Of a stretch of DNA of 64,000 bases, positions 18,060-26,954 are shown piece by piece. Positions within the stretch are counted from its first letter, which is position 1; every line of letters starts with the position of its first letter. Both the position numbers and the translations under genes were made by a program. Where the stretch lies: the NCBI RefSeq assembly GCF_000336555.1, contig NZ_KB375281.1, forward strand, positions 749,803 through 813,802. The letters run 5' to 3'. This stretch comes from Afipia clevelandensis ATCC 49720 (GTDB taxonomy: Bacteria > Pseudomonadota > Alphaproteobacteria > Rhizobiales > Xanthobacteraceae). The notes beneath the pieces are model-generated. The model was not told the origin of the DNA, made no database searches, and saw only the letters and a list, made by a program, of their open reading frames with translations.

Positions 18060-18275
18060 ATGCCGCCCGATTGCCCGTTCTGCGCGCAGCCACTCGTTTC
18101 GCAGGCGCTCGTCTGCAGTTCGTGTTCGCGCGACGTCACGATCCCGGAAACGCTGATCGCGGAGCGGGATGATCTCATCCGCAAGCGCGCGCAGGCCGCT
18201 GAGGAACTGGCGCAGGCGAAGGCCGAGCTCGAGGCGCTGCGGCGGGGTCAACGTCTCTCATTGCGGCGAAACTGA
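18060..18275 (+). CDS. Zinc-ribbon / coiled-coil small protein
   Basis: 71 residues. The N-terminal zinc ribbon has CPFC (residues 5-8) and CSSC (19-22). It is followed by a heptad-like helix rich in Glu, Ala, Leu and Arg (about 32-66), a likely short coiled coil. No signal peptide. Its stop overlaps the next ATG (TGATG), so the two are probably translationally coupled. Its ribbon closely resembles that of the next protein (CPFC...LVC..CSRD in both), so the pair probably arose by duplication. Confidence 0.6.
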   Translation: MPPDCPFCAQPLVSQALVCSSCSRDVTIPETLIAERDDLIRKRAQAAEELAQAKAELEALRRGQRLSLRRN

Positions 18276-19042
18276 TGGAGTGTCCGTTCTGCGCCGAGAA
18301 GGTGAAAGACGAGGCGCTGGTGTGCAAGCACTGCTCGCGTGACCTTCGTCTGGTGCGCCCCGTGCTTCGCGAGATTGAAGGCATTGTCGCCGATCTTGAG
18401 ACCATCCGCCGCGAATTCGACAATGTCAGCGCTCGTCTTTATCGAAGGCGGCATCCGGTCAGATCGTTCGCCCTTCACAGCATCGCCTACATTCTGATTC
18501 CGGCAATCCTGCTTGTCGCGGCGCATGTCATCATCACTATCGTGCTGAACGTGTCGCCGCTCTACCTGCGCATCGCGTCGGTTCTGATCCCGCTGCCATT
18601 CGGTGTCGCGATCTATGCCATCCAGAAGGTTGGATGGCGGGGCGCTATCATCGTTGGAGTAGCCACCGCGCTGCTCAGTGTACTCTGCATGCTGACGGTG
18701 ACGGGCCTGAACGACCATGTTCCGATCCTGCCTGCATCCTGGATCGAATGGCGCGAGGTGCTGGAATATTCGGCCAGTATCGCGCTGGCGTTCCTGACCG
18801 GAAACATTCTCGGCATTCTGATCCTGCGGCTGGTCGCCAGTTCGCTGTCACAGGGCGACAAGCCCAATGCCGCCGCCTATCGGGTGGCGAAACTGCTCGG
18901 TCCCTATGTCGGCGATGACGAACTCCGGCGCCGGGCCAGAATTATCCAGGATTTGATCAAGACAGTGGGCCCGTTGCTCGGCATCTTGTCCACAGCCGCC
19001 GGGTCGATATATGCGGGCCTCAAGGGCATTCTGGGGACATAA
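18275..19042 (+). CDS. Zinc-ribbon integral membrane protein
   Basis: 255 residues. An N-terminal cytoplasmic zinc ribbon (CPFC at 3-6, CKHC at 17-20) leads into a helix and then about four membrane segments (roughly 68-90, 96-115, 121-143 and 165-190). The C-terminal part (about 200-255) is an amphipathic helix and glycine-rich tail. No family recognised. The gene ends the CHAT unit and may anchor or sense for the exported components. Reading starts at the ATG within TGATG at 18273-18277. Confidence 0.6.
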   Translation: MECPFCAEKVKDEALVCKHCSRDLRLVRPVLREIEGIVADLETIRREFDNVSARLYRRRHPVRSFALHSIAYILIPAILLVAAHVIITIVLNVSPLYLRIASVLIPLPFGVAIYAIQKVGWRGAIIVGVATALLSVLCMLTVTGLNDHVPILPASWIEWREVLEYSASIALAFLTGNILGILILRLVASSLSQGDKPNAAAYRVAKLLGPYVGDDELRRRARIIQDLIKTVGPLLGILSTAAGSIYAGLKGILGT

Positions 19043-19380
19043 CTGTCCCGCAGCCGATACCCGTGAAGTTCCGCAGGTCAAAACCGCGTGTCATTCCCGC
19101 AACGCTGGGATGAATTCGGTGTCCCGATCGCCTGAAAACGCGCAAAATTGGGCCAAGATCACGGAGTTGAGTGGTTGGGCGATTAGCGAATTCTTGATAG
19201 TCGGGTGTCACCATGGTTGGCTAGGGACCATGGATCGGGATTCGATTGAGCCCTGATTCGGGTGGTATCTGAGGTTACGGGTCTTTTTTGGTACGCTTCT
19301 TGCCCCTATCTACACACCGTTCCGGTGTGTGCCGGGATGGGGCGACCCCTTAAGAGATCGAGCTGCGGACGGAGACAGGA
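19043..19380. other. 338-bp intergenic region before clpX
   Basis: I see no coding sequence. It holds a CCATGG-N11-CCATGG repeat near 19211-19232 and a perfect 8-bp hairpin in the presumed clpX leader (19312-19330, ACACACCG/CGGTGTGT). A CCCCTATCT sequence near 19303 could be part of a heat-shock-type -10 element. Confidence 0.4.
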
Positions 19381-20655
19381 ATGAGCAAGGTCGGTACGAG
19401 CGATTCAAAGAACACTCTCTATTGCTCGTTCTGCGGGAAGAGCCAGCACGAAGTCCGCAAACTCATTGCTGGACCGACTGTCTTCATCTGCGATGAATGC
19501 GTCGAACTGTGCATGGACATCATCCGCGAGGAGAACAAGTCCTCGCTGGTGAAGTCGCGCGACGGCATTCCGACGCCAAAGGAAATTTGCAAGGTTCTGG
19601 ACGACTACGTGATCGGTCAGCAGCACGCCAAGAAGGTGCTCTCGGTCGCGGTCCACAACCACTACAAGCGCCTCAACCATCAGACCAAGCACAACGATGT
19701 TGAGCTTGCGAAGTCGAATATCCTGCTGATCGGTCCGACCGGTTCGGGCAAGACGCTGCTCGCGCAGACGCTCGCCCGTATCCTCGACGTGCCGTTCACC
19801 ATGGCCGACGCGACGACGCTGACCGAAGCCGGTTACGTCGGTGAGGACGTCGAGAACATTATCCTGAAGCTGCTGCAAGCTGCCGACTACAACGTCGAGC
19901 GCGCGCAGCGCGGCATCGTTTACATCGACGAAATCGACAAGATTTCGCGCAAGTCTGACAACCCGTCCATCACCCGCGACGTGTCGGGCGAGGGCGTGCA
20001 GCAGGCGTTGCTGAAGATCATGGAAGGCACCGTGGCTAGCGTTCCTCCGCAAGGCGGAAGAAAGCATCCACAGCAGGAGTTCCTGCAGGTGGACACAACG
20101 AACATCCTCTTCATCTGCGGCGGTGCTTTTTCGGGTCTCGAGAAGATCATCTCGGGCCGTGGCCGCACCACCTCGATCGGCTTCGCTGCTCAGGTGCTCG
20201 CACCGGAAGACCGCCGCACCGGCGAAATCTTCCGCGAGGTCGAGCCGGAGGATTTGCTCAAGTACGGCCTGATCCCGGAATTCGTCGGGCGTCTGCCGGT
20301 CGTGGCGACGCTTGAAGACCTGGACGAGGCATCGCTGAAGAAGATTCTGGTCGAGCCGAAGAATGCTCTGGTGAAGCAGTACCAGCGGCTGTTCGAGATG
20401 GAGAATATCGAGCTGACGTTCGCCGATGAGGCGCTTGGCGCGGTGGCCCGCAAGGCCATTGAGCGCAAGACCGGCGCGCGCGGGTTGCGGTCGATCCTCG
20501 AGAGCATTCTGCTCGAAACCATGTTCGATCTTCCGGGTCTCGAAGGCGTCGAGGAAGTCGTCATCTCGCGCGAAGTGGTCGAGGCGACGGCGCGTCCGCT
20601 CTACATCTATGCCGACCGGACCGACCGGGCGACGGAGACCAGCGCCAGCGCGTGA
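19381..20655 (+). CDS. clpX: ATP-dependent Clp protease ATP-binding subunit ClpX
   Basis: 424 residues. A C4 zinc finger (Cys15, Cys18, Cys37, Cys40) for substrate and adaptor binding, then the AAA+ module with Walker A GPTGSGKT, Walker B YIDEIDK, and the sensor region. ClpX unfolds substrates and feeds ClpP; the IGF-type ClpP-docking loop falls in the TTSIGFAAQ segment (about residue 265). RBS GGAGACAG precedes the ATG. It is followed by two strong hairpins and then lon. Confidence 0.98.
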   Translation: MSKVGTSDSKNTLYCSFCGKSQHEVRKLIAGPTVFICDECVELCMDIIREENKSSLVKSRDGIPTPKEICKVLDDYVIGQQHAKKVLSVAVHNHYKRLNHQTKHNDVELAKSNILLIGPTGSGKTLLAQTLARILDVPFTMADATTLTEAGYVGEDVENIILKLLQAADYNVERAQRGIVYIDEIDKISRKSDNPSITRDVSGEGVQQALLKIMEGTVASVPPQGGRKHPQQEFLQVDTTNILFICGGAFSGLEKIISGRGRTTSIGFAAQVLAPEDRRTGEIFREVEPEDLLKYGLIPEFVGRLPVVATLEDLDEASLKKILVEPKNALVKQYQRLFEMENIELTFADEALGAVARKAIERKTGARGLRSILESILLETMFDLPGLEGVEEVVISREVVEATARPLYIYADRTDRATETSASA

Positions 20656-20690
20656 GCGCGGACGCCGGAACCTTAGAGATGCTCTACGGA

Positions 20691-20722
20691 AAAGGGCCGC
20701 CGATACCATCGGCGGCCCTTTT
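20691..20722 (+). terminator. Rho-independent terminator after clpX
   Basis: A 14-bp stem, AAAGGGCCGCCGAT (20691-20704) with ATCGGCGGCCCTTT (20708-20721), separated by a 3-nt loop and followed by a short T-run. Confidence 0.85.
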
Positions 20723-20742
20723 CGCTTCTTGCGAGACGTGAG

Positions 20743-20768
20743 AAAAACCCCGATTCACAGGGGTTTTT
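20743..20768. terminator. Second, bidirectional terminator-like hairpin
   Basis: AAAAACCCC (20743-20751) pairs perfectly with GGGGTTTTT (20760-20768), loop GATTCACA. Its T-run on either strand would serve in both directions. Confidence 0.65.
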
Positions 20769-20774
20769 GGCTCC

Positions 20775-20806
20775 CTTGACACCCCCCTGCGCCATAGCCA
20801 CCTAAT
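20775..20806 (+). promoter_or_regulatory. Candidate lon promoter, heat-shock-like
   Basis: CTTGACA at 20775-20781 follows the second hairpin; a CCATAG at 20792-20797 or CCTAAT at 20801-20806 could be the -10. The CTTG start suggests RpoH control, which is common for lon. Pattern match only. Confidence 0.35.
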
Positions 20807-20985
20807 GGTGTGCTGCGAAAGGAAAGTCTTCCGAGTCGCGACACAAGACCCGGGCAGGGAGAGGCCGTTCACCACGGCCATTGGCTCAAGAGAGCTCTTC
20901 TTTACCCGGTACACAAGGCACCTTGTGGCATTCGCGTCAGATCGGCGGATTGCGTGCAAGGGGGCGCAACAAAAGGATGATGGGC

Positions 20986-23412
20986 ATGACAACTGCCTCA
21001 AAGCCTCGGCCAAATATCGTTCACGGCGAAAGCCACTCCTATCCGGTGCTGCCGCTTCGCGACATCGTCGTCTTCCCGCATATGATCGTGCCGCTGTTCG
21101 TCGGCCGCGAGAAGTCGATCAAGGCGCTTGAAGAGGTCATGAAGAATGACGCGCTGATTTTCCTCGCGACGCAGAAGAATGCGTCCGACGACGATCCGGC
21201 GCCCGATTCCATTTACGAGATCGGCACGCTCGCCAGTGTGCTGCAGCTCCTGAAACTTCCCGACGGCACCGTGAAGGTGCTGGTGGAAGGTCTCGAGCGC
21301 GGCAAGGCCGGCAAGTACACCGACCGCGCCGAATTCTACGAAGCCAGCGTCACGGCTCTCGCCGATCTCGATGCCACGAGCGTCGAGGCGGAAGCGCTGT
21401 CGCGTTCGGTGATCTCCGATTTCGAAAGCTATGTGAAGCTGAACAAGAAGATTTCCGCCGAAGTGGTGGGCGTCGTTCAGCAGATCACGGATTTCGCCAA
21501 GCTGGCGGACACCGTGGCCTCGCATCTCGCTGTCAAGATTTCCGACCGCCAGACCATCCTGGAAACACTGTCCGTCTCCCAGCGCCTGGAGAAGGTGATG
21601 GGCCTGATGGAGAGCGAGATCTCGGTGCTGCAGGTCGAGAAGAAGATCCGCTCGCGCGTCAAGCGCCAGATGGAGAAGACCCAGCGCGAGTACTATCTCA
21701 ACGAGCAGATGAAGGCGATCCAGAAGGAGCTCGGCGACGACGAAGGTCGCGACGAACTTGCTGATCTCGAAGAGAAGATCAACAAGACCAAGCTCTCGAA
21801 GGAAGCCCGTGAGAAGGCGCAGCACGAACTGAAGAAGCTGCGGCAGATGTCTCCGATGTCAGCCGAGGCAACGGTCGTGCGCAACTATCTCGACTGGCTG
21901 TTGTCGATTCCGTGGGGCAAGAAGTCCAAAGTCAAGAAGGACCTCGTTGCCGCGCAGGAAGTGCTCGACAGTGATCACTACGGGCTTGAGAAGGTCAAGG
22001 ACCGCATCGTCGAGTATCTCGCCGTGCAGTCCCGCGCCAACAAGCTGACCGGACCGATCCTGTGCCTTGTCGGCCCTCCGGGCGTCGGCAAGACCTCGCT
22101 TGGCAAGTCGATCGCGAAGGCGACCGGACGTGAGTTCGTGCGCGTGTCGCTGGGCGGCGTGCGGGATGAAGCGGAAATCCGCGGACACCGCCGCACCTAT
22201 ATCGGCTCGATGCCCGGCAAGATCATCCAGTCGATGCGGAAGGCGAAGACCTCGAACCCGCTGTTCCTGCTGGACGAGATCGACAAGATGGGAGCGGACT
22301 TCCGCGGCGATCCGTCGTCGGCTTTGCTTGAGGTTCTCGACCCCGAGCAGAACCAGACGTTCAACGATCACTACCTCGAGGTGGATTACGACCTCTCCAA
22401 CGTGATGTTCATCACGACCGCGAATACGCTCAATATTCCCGGACCCCTGATGGACCGCATGGAGATCATCCGCATCGCCGGCTACACCGAGAACGAGAAG
22501 GTTGAGATCGCCCGCAAGCATCTCATCCCGGCAGCGATCGCCAAGCACGGCCTGAACTCGAAGGAATGGTCGATCGACGACGAGGCGCTGCAGTTCCTGA
22601 TCCGCCGCTACACCCGCGAAGCGGGCGTGCGTAACCTCGAGCGTGAGATTTCGACACTCGCCCGCAAGGCGGTGAAGGATCTCATGATCTCGAAGAAGAA
22701 GACGGTGAAGGTGACGGCGGCTGTGGTCGAGGAATATCTCGGCGTGCCGAAGTTCCGCTACGGCTCCATCGAGACCGACGATCAGGTCGGTGTCGTGACG
22801 GGTCTGGCGTGGACCGAGGTGGGCGGCGAGTTGCTGACCATCGAAAGTGTCATGATGCCTGGCAAGGGCCGCATGACGGTGACCGGCAACCTGCGCGACG
22901 TGATGAAGGAGTCGATCTCGGCTGCTGCGTCCTACGTCCGCTCGCGGGCGATCAACTATGGCATTGAGCCGCCGCTGTTCGATCGTCGCGACATCCATGT
23001 GCACGTGCCGGAAGGCGCGACGCCGAAGGATGGTCCGTCGGCCGGTGTTGCGATGACGACCTCCATCGTCTCGGTGCTGACCGGCATCCCGATCCGGCAC
23101 GATGTCGCCATGACCGGCGAGATCACGCTGCGGGGCAGGGTGCTGCCGATCGGCGGTCTGAAGGAGAAGCTGCTTGCGGCCGCGCGTGGCGGCATCAAGA
23201 CGGTCTTCATTCCGGAAGACAACGCCAAGGACCTCACGGAGATTTCCGACGCCATCAAGGGTGGCCTGGAGATCATCCCGGTCTCGCGGATGGACGAAGT
23301 CCTGGCCAAGGCCTTGGTTCGTGTTCCGACTCCCATCGTGTGGGAAGAGGACACCAAGGTGCTTCCGAAGCCCGACGCGGACGAAGCTGCTGGCGGCCTG
23401 ACCGCGCACTGA
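20986..23412 (+). CDS. lon: ATP-dependent protease Lon
   Basis: 808 residues. LAN substrate-binding domain from about 15 ([20 protein letters not shown]), AAA+ module with Walker [10 protein letters not shown], and S16 peptidase domain with catalytic Ser685 (DGPSAG) and the Lys of the dyad about 43 residues later. Lon degrades misfolded and regulatory proteins. I chose the ATG at 20986 because AAGGA lies 8 nt upstream; ATGs at 20977 and 20980 overlap that sequence. It is flanked by terminators. Confidence 0.97.
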   Translation: MTTASKPRPNIVHGESHSYPVLPLRDIVVFPHMIVPLFVGREKSIKALEEVMKNDALIFLATQKNASDDDPAPDSIYEIGTLASVLQLLKLPDGTVKVLVEGLERGKAGKYTDRAEFYEASVTALADLDATSVEAEALSRSVISDFESYVKLNKKISAEVVGVVQQITDFAKLADTVASHLAVKISDRQTILETLSVSQRLEKVMGLMESEISVLQVEKKIRSRVKRQMEKTQREYYLNEQMKAIQKELGDDEGRDELADLEEKINKTKLSKEAREKAQHELKKLRQMSPMSAEATVVRNYLDWLLSIPWGKKSKVKKDLVAAQEVLDSDHYGLEKVKDRIVEYLAVQSRANKLTGPILCLVGPPGVGKTSLGKSIAKATGREFVRVSLGGVRDEAEIRGHRRTYIGSMPGKIIQSMRKAKTSNPLFLLDEIDKMGADFRGDPSSALLEVLDPEQNQTFNDHYLEVDYDLSNVMFITTANTLNIPGPLMDRMEIIRIAGYTENEKVEIARKHLIPAAIAKHGLNSKEWSIDDEALQFLIRRYTREAGVRNLEREISTLARKAVKDLMISKKKTVKVTAAVVEEYLGVPKFRYGSIETDDQVGVVTGLAWTEVGGELLTIESVMMPGKGRMTVTGNLRDVMKESISAAASYVRSRAINYGIEPPLFDRRDIHVHVPEGATPKDGPSAGVAMTTSIVSVLTGIPIRHDVAMTGEITLRGRVLPIGGLKEKLLAAARGGIKTVFIPEDNAKDLTEISDAIKGGLEIIPVSRMDEVLAKALVRVPTPIVWEEDTKVLPKPDADEAAGGLTAH

Positions 23413-23433
23413 GCGAATGAACTGATGACAAGG

Positions 23434-23462
23434 AAACGGCGCCCTTCGGGGCGCCGTTTTCG
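23434..23462 (+). terminator. Rho-independent terminator after lon
   Basis: AAACGGCGCC (23434-23443) pairs with GGCGCCGTTT (23450-23459), with CTTCGG in the loop and a short T-run after it. Confidence 0.85.
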
Positions 23463-23551
23463 TTTGGGTCACCCTGTCGCGCCAAAGGTTCGGCCTAATT
23501 GTCCGAATGGCTTGCGCCGGAGGCCGTGGCAGGGCACATACAGGTCTGGAC

Positions 23552-23628
23552 GGGCGGCTAGCTCAGCTGGTTAGAGCATCTCGTTTACACCGAGAGGGTC
23601 GGGAGTTCGAATCTCTCGCCGCCTACCA
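23552..23628 (+). tRNA. tRNA-Val (anticodon TAC)
   Basis: 77 nt. Acceptor GGGCGGC pairs with GCCGCCT (one G-T), discriminator A, CCA encoded. Anticodon stem TCTCG/CGAGA encloses TTTACAC. The D arm (GCTCAGCTGGTTAGAGC) and T arm (GGGAGTTCGAATCTCTC) are standard. Confidence 0.96.
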
Positions 23629-23719
23629 TCCATGCAGCGGCGCCGTCACGCCGCCGCCATGTTGGCTGCCTATTCATCGCGAACGCTTTCACCTCACTGC
23701 TGTCAGGGCGGAGTGTCCG

Positions 23720-24028
23720 ATGAAGTATTTCCTGTGCCGTTTCGTTCCTCCGGGGCCGGATTTCCTCAAGACCATGACGCCCGAGCAGAAGCAGCTCATG
23801 AAAGCGCATGGCGAGTTCCTGCAGGCCATGTTGGAGCAGGGCGGCGTTGTCGCCCACGGCCCCGTGGCCGATCCCGCCGGTGGCTGGGGCATGTCGCTGT
23901 TTCAGATGGCCGATAACCAAAGCGCCGACGATGTGCGCGCCATTATCGCTGAAGACCCGATGATCAAGGCCAACATCGGCGCACGCTACGAGGTGCTGCC
24001 GATGCTGCAGCTAAGGATGCGGGGGTAA
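23720..24028 (+). CDS. YCII-related (YciI-like) protein
   Basis: 102 residues in one YCII-type ferredoxin-like domain: KYFLCRFVPPGPDFLKTMTP, then the conserved HGEFLQAMLEQG with the family's central His, and a tail ARYEVLPML. Members are small dimeric proteins of unclear enzymatic role. The ATG at 23720 is preceded by a weak GGAG; the open frame before it overlaps the tRNA and is not used. Confidence 0.7.
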   Translation: MKYFLCRFVPPGPDFLKTMTPEQKQLMKAHGEFLQAMLEQGGVVAHGPVADPAGGWGMSLFQMADNQSADDVRAIIAEDPMIKANIGARYEVLPMLQLRMRG

Positions 24029-24036
24029 GTCCAAAC

Positions 24037-24618
24037 CTATCTCTTCGTCAGCACAAATTGCGACTGCGTCAGCCGGCATGGCTTGCCGCCTGTGCAGTCG
24101 GCGAGGGGCAGCAATTTCGCGGCGCGGACGAGATGTTCTTTGGTATCCTCGGAGCGGTGCGGCGTCAGCACGCTCATGGCGGTGCGCAGCGAGTCCGCGA
24201 TCTCGTCGTTGGCCTTCGCGTCGTCCCTGTCAGTGAGCATGACAAGGTCGATGATGTCGTGATTGCGCGCGTCGATATCGACAAACACAAGGCCGATCGG
24301 CAGCGGCCCGAGAGCGATATTATCGAACTTGCAGGCCCATGCGTTCTGGCATTGCGAGAGCAGGCGGCGTCCCTGCGGCTTCCACAGGCAGTCCGGTTTT
24401 GCGTTGGCGCGCACGAGACAGACCGCGATATCCGGCGCGGCATTGAGATTGATCTTTGAATTGCCGAGCCGGGGCACGCCATCCCACGGACTGCCGTTGG
24501 TTTTCGTGGCATCGGCAGTCACGGTGATGTCGAAGCGCTGATCCTGGGCCTTCGCATTCGTCAGGGCAAGGAGCGCAACGACACAACCTGCGCCGAGGTG
24601 TTTGAATAGCCGACTCAT
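24037..24618 (-). CDS. Exported hypothetical protein, possible C2-like fold
   Basis: 193 residues. A signal peptide of about 25 residues (core CVVALLALTNAKA) is followed by a beta-rich region: FDITVTADATKTNGSPWDG, PDIAVCLV, then IGLVFVDIDARNHDIIDLVML, which reads like proteins with a calcium-binding C2-type fold. Four cysteines suggest disulfides. Function unknown. Its ATG overlaps the pepT stop (ATGA at 24615-24618), so it is probably translated by coupling to pepT. Confidence 0.55.
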   Translation of the reverse strand: MSRLFKHLGAGCVVALLALTNAKAQDQRFDITVTADATKTNGSPWDGVPRLGNSKINLNAAPDIAVCLVRANAKPDCLWKPQGRRLLSQCQNAWACKFDNIALGPLPIGLVFVDIDARNHDIIDLVMLTDRDDAKANDEIADSLRTAMSVLTPHRSEDTKEHLVRAAKLLPLADCTGGKPCRLTQSQFVLTKR

Positions 24619-25859
24619 GCTTTTTCTTCCCAGATCGCTGCAAGGTTGACGATGGTGCGGACCGCAGCCTCCATGTCGCGGACGCTGACCCATTCGAGAC
24701 GCGAGTGGAAGGAATGTTCGCCGGCGAAGATATTCGGGCAGGGCAGTCCCATGAAGGACAAGCGCGAGCCGTCGGTGCCGCCGCGAATGCTGCTCAGCAC
24801 CGGTTGAAGGCCTGCACGTCCGATCGCTTCAAGCGCGTATTCGACCACCTCGGGATGACGGTCGAGCACTTCCTTCATGTTGCGGTACTGCTGCTTCACC
24901 TCGAATGTGTAGGTCGAGTGCGGAAAGTCCTTGATGACGTCGCGCACGATGTCTTCAAGCAGGCTTTCCTTGTAATGCAGTCCCTGCTCGGTGAAGTCGC
25001 GCACGATCAGCGAGAGACTTGCGCTGTCGAGGCCGCCTTCGAGCCCGACCGGGTGCAGGAAGCCCTCGCGGCCTTCGGTGGTTTCCGGCGCAAGGTCTTT
25101 CGGCAGCCGGTCCACGATCCGGCACGCGATTTTCAGCGCATGCTCCATCTTGCCCTTGGCAAAGCCGGGATGAATGCTGACGCCCTGGATGGAGATGGTG
25201 ACGCCGTCCGCCGAGAATGTCTCGTCTTCGAGATGGCCCGCGCTTTCGCCGTCGATAGTATAACCGAAATCGGCGCCGAGCTTCTTCAGGTCCACCTTGT
25301 CGGCGCCGCGGCCGATTTCCTCATCCGGTGTGAACAGGATCTTGATCGCGCCGTGCTTCACTTGCGGATTGGCGAGCAGAATCTGCGCCGCGTCCATGAT
25401 CTCGGCAACGCCGGCCTTGTTGTCCGCGCCGAGCAGCGTGGTGCCGTCGGTGGTGACAATGTCGCTGCCGATCTGTTCGGCCAGCGCCGGATTGTCGGCT
25501 GCGCGGATGACCTGCGTCGGATCAGCAGGGAGCACGATGTCGCCGCCGCGATAGTTTTTGACGATCTGCGGTTTGACATTCTTGCCGGTGCAATCCGGCG
25601 AGGTGTCCATATGCGAGCAGAAGCAGATCACCGGCACGATCTTGCCGGTGTTCGCCGGGATCGTGGCGTAGACATAGCCGTGCTCGTCCATATGCGCGTC
25701 GGTAAGGCCGAGATCGCGCAACTCCTGGGCCAGCAGGCGGCCGAGGTCTTTCTGCTTTTCGGTGGAAGGGCAGGTGGGGGATGACGCATCCGACTGCGTA
25801 TCGATTCGCACGTAACGCAGGAAGCGGTCGAGGACGGTGTGGGTGAACTCGATTGCCAA
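24615..25859 (-). CDS. pepT: Peptidase T (tripeptide aminopeptidase)
   Basis: 414 residues, standard for PepT. M20-family di-zinc metallopeptidase: His83 and Asp85 in CSHMDTS, the bridging Asp in LLGADNKAG, the Glu-Glu pair in FTPDEEIGRG, and the terminal His in AGEHSFHS. It removes N-terminal residues from tripeptides in the cytoplasm. It shares a 4-bp stop-start overlap with the downstream exported protein gene. Confidence 0.92.
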   Translation of the reverse strand: MAIEFTHTVLDRFLRYVRIDTQSDASSPTCPSTEKQKDLGRLLAQELRDLGLTDAHMDEHGYVYATIPANTGKIVPVICFCSHMDTSPDCTGKNVKPQIVKNYRGGDIVLPADPTQVIRAADNPALAEQIGSDIVTTDGTTLLGADNKAGVAEIMDAAQILLANPQVKHGAIKILFTPDEEIGRGADKVDLKKLGADFGYTIDGESAGHLEDETFSADGVTISIQGVSIHPGFAKGKMEHALKIACRIVDRLPKDLAPETTEGREGFLHPVGLEGGLDSASLSLIVRDFTEQGLHYKESLLEDIVRDVIKDFPHSTYTFEVKQQYRNMKEVLDRHPEVVEYALEAIGRAGLQPVLSSIRGGTDGSRLSFMGLPCPNIFAGEHSFHSRLEWVSVRDMEAAVRTIVNLAAIWEEKA

Positions 25860-25868
25860 TACTTTGCT

Positions 25869-25984
25869 CCGTCATCCTGAGGTGCGAGCCGCACTTGCGG
25901 CGAGCCTCGAAGGATGAGCGACCATAGTGGTCGCGCCGTCGCCCTTCGAGGCCTTCGCTTCGCTACGGCACCTCAGGGTGACGG
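25869..25984. repeat. Long inverted intergenic repeat (REP-like)
   Basis: Outer arms CCGTCATCCTGAGGTG (25869-25884) and CACCTCAGGGTGACGG (25969-25984) pair with one mismatch. Inside, GCCTCGAAGG pairs with CCTTCGAGGC and GACCATAGTGGTC forms its own hairpin. I recall similar elements in many copies in Bradyrhizobium-group genomes. Confidence 0.75.
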
Positions 25985-26055
25985 CAAGCGCAGGCAAGAA
26001 CGGAAAAACACAATGCGTCTTAGTCCAGAAATGTAAACGCGCCACCACAAAAAGA

Positions 26056-26088
26056 AAAACGCCACCCCGCGGAGCGGGATGGCGTTTT
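26056..26088 (-). terminator. Terminator of the HU gene
   Basis: AAAACGCCACCCCGC (26056-26070) pairs with GCGGGATGGCGTTTT (26074-26088) with one mismatch. On the minus strand the stem is followed by a T-rich run. Confidence 0.85.
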
Positions 26089-26113
26089 GGCAGTCACGCC
26101 GGAAAGGCCGGTA

Positions 26114-26413
26114 TCAGACAGCTTCCTTCAATTCCTTGGCAGCGCGGAAGGCGACCTTCTTGCTGGCCTTGATCTGGATCGCTTCGCCGGTGGCGGGGTT
26201 GCGGCCCATGCGGGCGGCGCGCTTGCGCACCTGAAGGATGCCGAGGCCGACGATGCGGATGCGCTCGCCCTTCTTGAGGTGCTTGGTGATCTTGGTGACG
26301 AGGTCGGTCAGAATCGCTTCGGCGGTCTTCTTCGACAACTCGTGTTCTTCGGCCAGGGCCGCGGCAAGGTGCTTCAGGGTGATGGTCGCTGGGGTCGCTG
26401 CTTTCTTAGCCAT
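26114..26413 (-). CDS. hupB: HU-family DNA-binding protein
   Basis: 99 residues, slightly longer than classical HU owing to an Ala/Thr/Lys-rich start. The dimerisation helices and the DNA-binding beta-arm are clear: VGLGILQVRKRAARMGRNPATGE with the conserved R-x-x-R-N-P-x-T-G. It bends and compacts DNA. It follows lon as in many proteobacteria but on the opposite strand. RBS GAGG lies just upstream. Confidence 0.92.
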   Translation of the reverse strand: MAKKAATPATITLKHLAAALAEEHELSKKTAEAILTDLVTKITKHLKKGERIRIVGLGILQVRKRAARMGRNPATGEAIQIKASKKVAFRAAKELKEAV

Positions 26414-26684
26414 TTTGGGCCTCCTCGTGGGTCGCAGTGTGAAGAACTTCCGATAAATCAGGGCTTATTTGATTCGGAGCCGGTCTGCACACGAGTTTTG
26501 CCCGTAAATAGCGCCTTTTTTGAATCGACAAGCCGGAAATGACTATTTTTAAGGGAAATCGGGAATCGAACTCCAGAAAAGCGACGGGACCGGGCAGGCG
26601 ATGTCGGCGCCAGAGAGGCTGCGCTTGACTTGGCAGTGCAGCACCTTTAAGTCCGGGACCCTGCAGCCCGCTGATGCGGTCTTT

Positions 26685-26761
<77 letters not shown>

Positions 26762-26954
26762 CTTCAAAGATCATCACATTATTTCAAGTGCTTAGGCCCG
26801 GGGTCGCGATCCGGTGTCACTGCGGGGCTGTGTCTGTTCCAGACTCCAGCGGGCTGGCCGCCGGGAATTGAGTCCTTTGGCGGGAACGTGCTCTCTTGTA
26901 TGGCTATGGCTGTCCGCTTCGGACGCCCAGCCCACCATCAATGAGACACACAAC

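Larger units (their letters stand above)
20656..20985. other. 330-bp region between clpX and lon
   Basis: No gene seen. It holds the clpX terminator, a second terminator-like hairpin and the presumed lon promoter, annotated separately. Confidence 0.5.
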
